Assembly (NCBI RefSeq): GCF_030317115.1
Contig: NZ_JASZYF010000001.1
Coordinates: forward strand, 124,001-188,000
Origin: Variovorax gracilis
GTDB taxonomy: Bacteria; Pseudomonadota; Gammaproteobacteria; Burkholderiales; Burkholderiaceae_C
Reading direction: 5' to 3'
Length of the DNA: 64,000 bases
Positions 35,049 through 42,117 of this stretch are shown here, in pieces. The notes below the pieces were generated by a model that was not told where the DNA came from, did not search any database, and saw only the letters and a program-made list of their open reading frames with translations. Each line of letters begins with the position of its first letter. Positions within the stretch are counted from its first letter, which is position 1. The translations under genes were made by a program, and so were the position numbers.

Positions 35049-36188
35049 GTGAACGTGACCCGCAACGTCTTCCGAGACGACCACGAGATGTACCGCGAGA
35101 CGGTACGCCGCTTCATCGAGCGCGAATGCCTGCCGCGCCAGCACGCCTGGGACCTGGCGGGCCAGGTCGATCGCGAGACCTGGCTGAAGGCCGGCCGCGA
35201 AGGCCTGCTGTGCGCGTCGCTGCCCGAGGAATACGGCGGCGGCGGCGGAGACTTCGGCCATGCGGCCGTATTCGGCGAGGAGTTCGCGCGCTCCGGCGTC
35301 AGCGGCCCGGCCTTCGGCATGCACTCGGACATCATCGCGCCCTACATCCTGCGCGCCGGCACCGAGGACCAGAAGCGCAAGTGGCTGCCCGGAGCAGCCT
35401 CCGGCGAGATCATCCTGGCCATCGCGATGACCGAACCCGGCACCGGCAGCGACCTGAAAGCCGTGCGAACCACCGCCGTTCGCGAAGGCGACGAATACGT
35501 CATCAACGGCAGCAAGACCTTCATCAGCAACGGCCTCACCGCCGACCTGATCATCGTGGTCTGCAAGACCGACCCTGCCGCCGGCGCCAAGGGCATCAGC
35601 CTGATCGCGGTCGAGGCGACGCGTGCGGGCTTCCGCCGCGGCCGCAAGCTCGACAAGGTGGGCCAGTACGCGCAGGACACGGCCGAGCTCTTCTTCGACG
35701 ACGTGCGCGTGCCGGTCGGCAACCGCCTCGGCGAAGAGGGCAAGGGCTTCAGCTACCTGATGGGCGAGCTGCCGCAGGAGCGCTTCACCATCGCGATCGC
35801 CGCTGCCGCCCGCCTGGAGCGCGCGCTGCAGACCACGATCGACTACGTGAAGGACCGCCGAGCCTTCGACCAGACCGTGTGGGACTTCCAGAACACGAAG
35901 TTCAAGCTGGCCGACATCAAGGCGCAGGCCGTGGCCGTGCGCACCATGATCGACTACTACCTGACCGAACACATGCGACGCCGCCTCACGCTCGAAGAGG
36001 CCGCGATTGCCAAGCTGTTCGCGACCGAGACGCTCGGCAAGGCCCTCGACGAGATGGTGCAACTGCATGGCGGCTACGGCTACATGCTGGAGTACCCCAT
36101 CGCGCGCGACTTCGTCGACTCGCGCGTGACACGCATCTACGGCGGCACGAGCGAAGTGATGCGCGAGCTGATAGCTAGAAAGCTTTGA
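35049..36188 (+). CDS. Acyl-CoA dehydrogenase (cassette 1)
   Basis: FAD enzyme of 379 aa that introduces an alpha-beta double bond. Motifs: EYGGGGGDFGHA, the FAD/substrate signature AMTEPGTGSDLKAVRT, NGSKTFISNG, and ERALQTTIDYVKDRRAFDQ. In the last, the Glu aligns with the helix-G catalytic base of long-chain/isovaleryl-CoA dehydrogenases. The MCAD-type position near the C-terminus is Gly (IYGGTSEVM). It starts with GTG at 35049 after GGAG. Very similar to the enzyme at 45071-46210 and, like it, followed immediately by an SCP2-type thiolase. Confidence 0.93.
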   Translation: MNVTRNVFRDDHEMYRETVRRFIERECLPRQHAWDLAGQVDRETWLKAGREGLLCASLPEEYGGGGGDFGHAAVFGEEFARSGVSGPAFGMHSDIIAPYILRAGTEDQKRKWLPGAASGEIILAIAMTEPGTGSDLKAVRTTAVREGDEYVINGSKTFISNGLTADLIIVVCKTDPAAGAKGISLIAVEATRAGFRRGRKLDKVGQYAQDTAELFFDDVRVPVGNRLGEEGKGFSYLMGELPQERFTIAIAAAARLERALQTTIDYVKDRRAFDQTVWDFQNTKFKLADIKAQAVAVRTMIDYYLTEHMRRRLTLEEAAIAKLFATETLGKALDEMVQLHGGYGYMLEYPIARDFVDSRVTRIYGGTSEVMRELIARKL

Positions 36189-36210
36189 TTCAACCACCCC
36201 AAGGAACAAC

Positions 36211-37401
36211 ATGACAAACAAGGTTTTCGTCGCCGGCGTCGGGATGATCCCGTTCAAGAAGCCCGGCACCAGCGAGCCCTATGACGTGATGGGCGAGCAG
36301 GCCATCCGAGCGGCGCTGGCCGATGCCGGCCTGGACTTCGGCGACGTCCAGCAAGCCTACGCCGGCTATGTGTACGGGGACTCCACCTGCGGCCAGAAGG
36401 CGCTGTACCGCGTCGGCATGACCGGCATCCCGGTGCTCAACGTCAACAACAACTGCGCCACCGGCTCGTCGGCGCTGTTCCTCGCGCGCCAGGCGGTGCA
36501 GAGCGGCGCGGTCGACTGCGCGCTCGCCTTCGGCTTCGAGCAGATGAATCCGGGTGCGCTGAAATCCCGCTGGGACGACCGCGCACCGGCGCTGGAGCGC
36601 GCGCAGAAGGTGGTCGACGAACTGGTTGGCCGGCCCGAGATCCCGTCGGCCATCCGCCAGTTCGCCGGGGCGGGCCGCGCGCACATGCAGAAGTACGGCA
36701 CCAGGCTGGAGACCTTCGCGAAGATCCGCGCCAAGGCCAGCCAGCATGCCGCGCGCAACCCGCTCGCCGTGTTCCGCAATGTCGTGTCGACCGAGGACGT
36801 GATGGCCTCTCCCATGCTGTGGGACGGCGTGATCACCCGCCTCATGGCCTGCCCGCCGACCTGCGGCGGCGCCGCGGCGATCGTCGTGTCCGAGGCGTTC
36901 GCCCGCAAGCGCGGCCTGCGTACCGACGTGCTCATCGCCGGCCAGTCCCTCGCGACCGATCTGCCCAGCACCTACGACGCGAAGGACATGATCCGCGTCG
37001 TCGGCTTCGACATGACGCGCCTGGCCGCGCAGCAGGCCTATGCCCAGGCCGGTGTGGGCCCCGAGGACATCGACGTGATCGAGCTGCACGATTGCTTCGC
37101 GCAGAACGAACTGCTGACCTACGAAGGCCTGGGCCTGTGCCGCGAAGGCGAAGCCGAAAAGCTGGTCAACGACGGCGACAACACCTACGGCGGCCGCTGG
37201 GTCACCAACCCCTCGGGCGGCCTGCTTTCCAAGGGCCACCCGCTCGGCGCGACCGGCCTGGCGCAGTGCTACGAACTCACGCACCAGCTGCGCGGCACGG
37301 CAGACCAGCGCCAGGTCGACAACGCGAAGGTTGCGCTGCAGCACAACCTGGGCCTCGGCGGCGCCGGCGTGGTCACGATCTACAAGAAGGTGTCCGCATG
37401 A
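36211..37401 (+). CDS. SCP2/SCPx-type thiolase (cassette 1)
   Basis: Cleaves 3-ketoacyl-CoA, preferentially branched types in the eukaryotic homologue SCPx. 396 aa. The nucleophilic Cys is residue 82 in NVNNNCATGSSALF. The second catalytic Cys lies in ELHDCFAQNELLTYEGLG, the HDCF motif that distinguishes SCP2 thiolases. The catalytic His is in SKGHPLGATGLAQ. The usual C-terminal CxG Cys is replaced (LGGAGVVT), as expected for this type. The SCP2 lipid-binding domain is not fused. Its stop overlaps the next gene by ATGA. Confidence 0.92.
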   Translation: MTNKVFVAGVGMIPFKKPGTSEPYDVMGEQAIRAALADAGLDFGDVQQAYAGYVYGDSTCGQKALYRVGMTGIPVLNVNNNCATGSSALFLARQAVQSGAVDCALAFGFEQMNPGALKSRWDDRAPALERAQKVVDELVGRPEIPSAIRQFAGAGRAHMQKYGTRLETFAKIRAKASQHAARNPLAVFRNVVSTEDVMASPMLWDGVITRLMACPPTCGGAAAIVVSEAFARKRGLRTDVLIAGQSLATDLPSTYDAKDMIRVVGFDMTRLAAQQAYAQAGVGPEDIDVIELHDCFAQNELLTYEGLGLCREGEAEKLVNDGDNTYGGRWVTNPSGGLLSKGHPLGATGLAQCYELTHQLRGTADQRQVDNAKVALQHNLGLGGAGVVTIYKKVSA

Positions 37402-37838
37402 TCGACAAGAAGCACATCGGCATGAAGCTGCCGGTCTACAAGGCGGCGGCCGAGGCGGGGCAGCTCCGCTTCTTCGCCAAGTCGATCGGCGAGACGAACC
37501 CGGTCTACATCGACGAGTCCGCCGCGCGCGACGCGGGACACCCGGGGCTGCCGCTGCCGCCGACCTTCCTGTTCTCGCTGGAGTTCCAGACCCCCTCGAA
37601 CGCCTGGCGCGACGAACTGGGCATCGTGACCTCGCGCATCCTGCACGGCGAGGAATCCTTCAAGTACCACCGCATGGCGTATGCGGGCGACACGCTGCAG
37701 TTCGAGACGCGCATCGCCGACATCTACGACAAGAAGGGCGGCGCCCTGAGCTTCGTGGTGCGCGAGTCCCGCGTGACCAACCAGCGCGGCGAACACGTCG
37801 CGGACCTCCGCAGCGTGCTCGTGCACAAGAACGCCTGA
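37398..37838 (+). CDS. MaoC-like dehydratase, N-type (non-catalytic) subunit
   Basis: Hot-dog-fold protein of 146 aa, FAS1-like dehydratase N-domain family. NPVYIDESAARDAGHPGLPLPP is the characteristic stretch (key residues NPVY, GHPGLPLPP). The catalytic Asp/His hydratase-2 motif is absent. Such proteins pair with a catalytic MaoC partner, as ChsH2-N with ChsH1 in mycobacterial steroid side-chain degradation, and here the partner is the next gene. It overlaps the thiolase stop (ATGA) and ends 16 bp before the partner. Confidence 0.87.
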   Translation: MIDKKHIGMKLPVYKAAAEAGQLRFFAKSIGETNPVYIDESAARDAGHPGLPLPPTFLFSLEFQTPSNAWRDELGIVTSRILHGEESFKYHRMAYAGDTLQFETRIADIYDKKGGALSFVVRESRVTNQRGEHVADLRSVLVHKNA

Positions 37839-37854
37839 AGACGGGAGCACCTCC

Positions 37855-38271
37855 ATGAGCCAACTGAAATTTGAAGCCGTCAATGTCGGCGACACCCTGC
37901 CCCCGCTGGAGCTTGCGCCGATCACGCGCACCACGCTGGCGCTGTTCGCGGGCGCCTCGGGCGACCACAACCAGATCCACATCGACATCGACTACGCACG
38001 CCGGGCCGGCATGCCGGACGTGTTCGCGCACGGCATGTTGTCGATGGCCTACCTGGGACGCCTGCTCACGCAATGGGTCGACCAGCGCCAGCTGCGCGAG
38101 TTCGGCGTGCGCTTCACCGGTATCACGCACCTCGGCCACCGCATCACCTGCACCGGCAAGGTGGTCGAGAAGTTCGAGGCCGGGGGCGAGCAACGCGCCA
38201 AGGTCGAGATCCAGACCACCAACCAGTACGGCGAAACAAAAATCATCGGCGACGCCGTGATCGCCTTCTGA
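37855..38271 (+). CDS. MaoC-like (R)-enoyl-CoA hydratase, catalytic subunit
   Basis: Hot-dog hydratase of 138 aa with the hydratase-2 motif intact: GDHNQIHIDIDYARRAGM, then FAHGML, giving the catalytic Asp and His. Product stereochemistry would be (3R), matching a downstream SDR of the 17beta-HSD type rather than a FadB-type dehydrogenase. It pairs with the N-type subunit before it, a heteromeric design used for bulky CoA esters. The SDR gene follows at 29 bp. Confidence 0.9.
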   Translation: MSQLKFEAVNVGDTLPPLELAPITRTTLALFAGASGDHNQIHIDIDYARRAGMPDVFAHGMLSMAYLGRLLTQWVDQRQLREFGVRFTGITHLGHRITCTGKVVEKFEAGGEQRAKVEIQTTNQYGETKIIGDAVIAF

Positions 38272-38300
38272 ACCTCAACTTTCAACTCGGAGATACAGAC

Positions 38301-39125
38301 ATGGGAAAACTCGACGGCAAGGTGGCACTGGTCACCGGTTCGGGCCGCGGCATCGGCCAGGCCATCGCAATGAAGCTCGCCAGCGAAGGGGCGCGCATCG
38401 TCATCAATGACCTCGACGCCGATCCGGCGCACGAGACGGTGGAGCTTCTCAAGAAGAGCGGCGCCGAGGCGGTGGCCTGCGTCGGCAGCGTCAGCGCGCC
38501 CGACTTCGCCGAGCGCTACATCAAGACGGCGGTCGACAACTTCAAGGGCATCGACATCATCGTCAACAACGCCGGCTTCACCTGGGACGACGTGATCCAG
38601 CGCATGACCGATGAGCAGTGGTATGCCATCATGGATTGCCACCTGACCGCACCCTTCCGCATCCTGCGCGCGGCCTATCCGGTCATCAAGGCGCAAGCCC
38701 AGGCCGAGGCCGAAAAGGGCATCGAGGTGCATCGCAAGGTCGTGAATATCTCCTCGACCTCCGCATTGAACGGCAATGCCGGCCAGATGAACTACTCCTC
38801 GGCCAAGGCCGGCGTGATCGGCATGACGCGCGCGCTCAGCCGCGAATGGGGCCGCTTCAAGGTCAACGTCAACGCGGTGGCGTTCGGCCTGATCCACACC
38901 CGCATGACGAGCGCGGACGCCAAGGCCGGAGCGACCATCAACATCGAGGGCAAGGACATCCGCGTCGGCCTCAATCCCGAACTGCTCAAGTCGCACGCGC
39001 AGCGCAACCCGCTCGGCCGCGGCGGCACGCCCGAGGAAGCCGCCGGCGCGGTCTATCTGTTCTGCACGCCCGAATCCAACTACATCACCGGACAGGTCAT
39101 CGCGGTGGCGGGCTCGCCGCAGTAG
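38301..39125 (+). CDS. Short-chain dehydrogenase/reductase (3-hydroxyacyl-CoA dehydrogenase candidate)
   Basis: Classical SDR of 274 aa: cofactor motif TGSGRGIGQAI, DNAG-equivalent NNAGF, catalytic Ser in VNISSTSALNG and the Tyr-Lys pair in MNYSSAKAGV. An acidic residue (INDLDAD) after beta-2 suggests NAD(H). Coming directly after the MaoC pair, it probably oxidises the (3R)-hydroxyacyl-CoA to the ketone that the thiolase cleaves. FabG-type reductase is the alternative. Confidence 0.9.
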   Translation: MGKLDGKVALVTGSGRGIGQAIAMKLASEGARIVINDLDADPAHETVELLKKSGAEAVACVGSVSAPDFAERYIKTAVDNFKGIDIIVNNAGFTWDDVIQRMTDEQWYAIMDCHLTAPFRILRAAYPVIKAQAQAEAEKGIEVHRKVVNISSTSALNGNAGQMNYSSAKAGVIGMTRALSREWGRFKVNVNAVAFGLIHTRMTSADAKAGATINIEGKDIRVGLNPELLKSHAQRNPLGRGGTPEEAAGAVYLFCTPESNYITGQVIAVAGSPQ

Positions 39126-39202
39126 ACGGCGCGGAGCCGGCGAATGCAGCGGCGCCTTGAAATTGACTGCAGCGAGCCGATCAGAACAATGGAGACAAAT
39201 CG

Positions 39203-41086
39203 ATGACCACTCTTGCAATCGCGGCCGTCGCACCGCCGCCCGTGCGCTACCGGGCCGTGCCCTACGCGGCACGGCAGACGCTGTGTGAGCGGCGCGCCGA
39301 CGGCACGCTGATCCTGCGTTCACCCCAAGCGCCAAGGGCTCCGGACTGCACCGGATTCGCCGGCGCCATCGCCCGGTGGGCCGCGCGGCGCGGTGACGTT
39401 CCCGCCTTCTGCGAGCGCGATGCGCAGGGCGAATGGCGGCGCATCACCTGGGCCCGGATGTGGGAGCAGGTTCAGGCAGTGGGCGCGGGCCTGCTCGAGA
39501 TGGGCCTGGGGCAAGCGCGCCCGCTGGTCGTGCTGTCGGCCAACTCGCTGGAGCAACTCGTGCTCCTGCTGGCAGCCGAATACGTGGGCGTGCCGGTCGC
39601 GCCGGTGTCGCCCGCCTACTCGCTGCTGAGCCAGGACTTTGCCCGCCTGAAGGGTGTGTGCGAGCTTGTTCCCCCGGCGGCTTTGTTCGTGCAGGACGCA
39701 GCCACGTTCGAACGCGCGATCGCGGCCATTGGCGGTGTCGACGTCCCGCTGATCGCCGTGCGCGGCGCGAAGCCCGGCCAGGTGTCGTGGGAGATGCTGT
39801 CCGCCGCCGAGTTGTCGCCCGAGCGCCGCGAGAAAGCGGCCGCGGCGCACGCGGCCATACGGCCCGACGATGTCGCGAAGATCCTCTTCACCTCGGGCTC
39901 CACCGGCGTGCCCAAGGGCGTTCCGAGCAGCTACCGCAATCTCCAGGCCGCCGCATCCAACCTGCTCGACATGTTCGCGAGCCTGGCCGCGGCCGATGAG
40001 CCGCCCGTTTTCCTCGACTGGCTGCCCTGGCACCACGCGCTGGGCGGCGTTCTCAACCTGGGCCGCTCGGTGCTGCTGGGCGCGACCCACTACATCGACG
40101 ACGGCAAGCCGCTGCCGGGCCTGTTCGAGCGCACGGTCCGCAACCTGCGCGAAATCTCCCCCACCTTGCTGACCAGCGTGCCTTCGGCATGGACGATGCT
40201 GGCCGCCGAACTGGAGCGCGACCCGCAGCTTGCGAAGAGCGTGTTCGCGAGAGTCATCAATTTCGGCTATGGCGGCGCGAGCCTGCCGAAGGACGTCAAC
40301 GAGCGCATCCAGCGCGTGGCCGAGCGCACGGTCGGTGAACGCATCGTGTTCGCCACCGGCTTGGCGTCCACCGAAACCACGGGCGTCGGCACCTACCGCA
40401 CCTGGGCCAGCGACGACCTCGGCAACATCGGCGCGCCTGCACCCGGCACCGAGATCAAGCTGGTGCCGCTGGAGGGCGACCGCTACGAGATCCGCGTGCG
40501 CGGGGCGCACAACTTCGCGGGCTATGTCGCGCGTCCCGACCTCACCGAGGCTGCGTTCGATGACGAGCGCTTCTTCAAGCTCGGCGACGCGGTCCGGCTG
40601 GTCGACCCCGCAGACCCCACGCAGGGAATGCGCTTCGACGGCCGTGTGGCCGAGGACTTCAAGCTGGTCAACGGCACCTGGGTGCGCACGGGCTCTGTGC
40701 GGCTCGGCCTCATCGAGCGCTGTGCGCCGCTCGTTACCGATGCGGTCATCTGCGGGCACGACCAGGACTACGTGGCTGCGCTGGCTTGGCCCAATGTGGC
40801 AGCGTGCCAGCGCCTGGCACCGGAACTCGCGGGCCTCGGCGCGGCCGAACTGGCGACACATCCGCTTGTCGTCGCCACGCTGCGCCAGCGGCTTCAGAAG
40901 GATGCAGGGAGCGCGAGCCTGCGCGTCGAGCGCCTGCTGCTGATGGCCGAGCTGCCCTCGATGGATGCGAACGAGATCGCCGACAAGGGCTACGTGAACC
41001 AGGCCACCACGCGAGCACGCCGTGCGCACCTCGTCGACGAAGTCTTTCGCGACCCGCCGGCCGCTCACGTCGCCTGCGCGCACTGA
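39203..41086 (+). CDS. Feruloyl-CoA synthase-like acyl-CoA ligase
   Basis: Adenylate-forming CoA ligase of 627 aa that is closest in motif pattern to feruloyl-CoA synthases. ATP loop ILFTSGSTGVPKGVPSSYRN, FLDWLPWHHALGG, FATGLASTETTGVG, and the C-terminal ANEIADKGYVNQATTR with the conserved Lys. The N-terminal ~50 residues precede the ligase fold. Aromatic-acid activation is one option. Its place in a branched acyl-CoA operon suggests instead an aryl- or cycloalkyl-propanoate-like side chain. 77 bp after the SDR, 59 bp before a Bug protein gene. Confidence 0.87.
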   Translation: MTTLAIAAVAPPPVRYRAVPYAARQTLCERRADGTLILRSPQAPRAPDCTGFAGAIARWAARRGDVPAFCERDAQGEWRRITWARMWEQVQAVGAGLLEMGLGQARPLVVLSANSLEQLVLLLAAEYVGVPVAPVSPAYSLLSQDFARLKGVCELVPPAALFVQDAATFERAIAAIGGVDVPLIAVRGAKPGQVSWEMLSAAELSPERREKAAAAHAAIRPDDVAKILFTSGSTGVPKGVPSSYRNLQAAASNLLDMFASLAAADEPPVFLDWLPWHHALGGVLNLGRSVLLGATHYIDDGKPLPGLFERTVRNLREISPTLLTSVPSAWTMLAAELERDPQLAKSVFARVINFGYGGASLPKDVNERIQRVAERTVGERIVFATGLASTETTGVGTYRTWASDDLGNIGAPAPGTEIKLVPLEGDRYEIRVRGAHNFAGYVARPDLTEAAFDDERFFKLGDAVRLVDPADPTQGMRFDGRVAEDFKLVNGTWVRTGSVRLGLIERCAPLVTDAVICGHDQDYVAALAWPNVAACQRLAPELAGLGAAELATHPLVVATLRQRLQKDAGSASLRVERLLLMAELPSMDANEIADKGYVNQATTRARRAHLVDEVFRDPPAAHVACAH

Positions 41087-41145
41087 GCGCCACGCCCCGG
41101 CCCGCTGCGGCGGGCGCCGAATTCATGAGAACCAGGAGACTTTCC

Positions 41146-42114
41146 ATGCAGATCAAGGCATTCATTGCCGTGGCCGCCCTCGCCTTCGCCACCGTCGGCT
41201 TCGCCCAGGAGTACCCGAGCCGCCCGATCACCCTCGTCGTGCCCGCACCGCCGGCCGGTGCCACCGACGTGCTCGCACGCGTGCTCGCCGAGGAGATGGG
41301 CAAGAGCCTCAAGCAGACCATCATCGTGGACAACAAGCCCGGCGCCTCCGGCATGCTCGGCGCATCGGCCGTGGCCCGTGCCGCGCCCGACGGCTACACG
41401 CTGTTCCTCTCCCATGCGGCGCCGATCTACTACGCCCCCTACATGTTCTCGAAGGTGCCCTATGACGTCCGGCGCGACTTCGCCTTCATCACCGAGATCT
41501 GCTCGGCGAGCCTTGTGCTCGCGGTCAACAAGGAAGTGCCTGTACGCACGATGAAGGAATTCGTCGCCTGGGCGCAGATGAACAAGGGCAAGGTGGCCTA
41601 CGGCTCCTACGGCGTCGGTTCGTCGAGCCACCTGCTCAATGCCCACCTGAGCGAATCGCGCCACCTGGATATGACGCACGTCGCCTACAAGGGCGAGGCG
41701 CCGATGATCCAGGACATGATCGGCGGCCAGATCCCCGTGGCGATCGGCACCCTCGGCACCATGGCGCCGCACATCGCGAGCGGCAGCCTGCGCCCCTTGG
41801 CCATCATCGGCGAGCAGCGGCTGTCGGACGTGCCCAACGTGCCGACGATGGCCGAGGCCGGCTTTCCGGACGAGGAGTTCAAGCCCGTCGGCGGCGTGCT
41901 GCTGACGGCACCGGCCAAGACCCCGCCGGCCGTTCTCGCCCGCATCGAGAAGGAGGCCCGTGCGGCCGTGCAGACGGCTGCGATGAAGGCGCGTTTCCAG
42001 GCCTTCGGGCTGGTGGGCATGGGCAACACCTCGGCGGAGTTCCGGCGCAACTTCGAGGCCAGCGGGCCTGTGATCCAGAAGCTGGTGCAGGTGTCCGGCG
42101 CAAAGGTGGATTGA
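41146..42114 (+). CDS. Bug-family periplasmic substrate-binding protein (TctC-like), copy 1
   Basis: Exported carboxylate-binding protein, 322 aa with signal peptide (MQIKAFIAVAALAFATVGFAQ). Family motifs: YPSRPITLVVPAPPAGATD, VDNKPGASGMLGA, AAPDGYTLFLSH and MIGGQIPVAIG. No TctA/TctB permease genes are in the window, so it is an orphan Bug, as is common in Burkholderiales. An AGGAGA ribosome site precedes the ATG. Last gene of the 34.1-42.1 kb operon; it ends 3 bp before the convergent regulator gene. Confidence 0.93.
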   Translation: MQIKAFIAVAALAFATVGFAQEYPSRPITLVVPAPPAGATDVLARVLAEEMGKSLKQTIIVDNKPGASGMLGASAVARAAPDGYTLFLSHAAPIYYAPYMFSKVPYDVRRDFAFITEICSASLVLAVNKEVPVRTMKEFVAWAQMNKGKVAYGSYGVGSSSHLLNAHLSESRHLDMTHVAYKGEAPMIQDMIGGQIPVAIGTLGTMAPHIASGSLRPLAIIGEQRLSDVPNVPTMAEAGFPDEEFKPVGGVLLTAPAKTPPAVLARIEKEARAAVQTAAMKARFQAFGLVGMGNTSAEFRRNFEASGPVIQKLVQVSGAKVD

Positions 42115-42117
42115 CGT

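Noticed and set aside
36211..37401. Inactive thiolase because the C-terminal CxG cysteine is missing
   Set aside because: SCP2-type thiolases use the cysteine of the HDCF motif, which is present together with the nucleophile and the GHP histidine.
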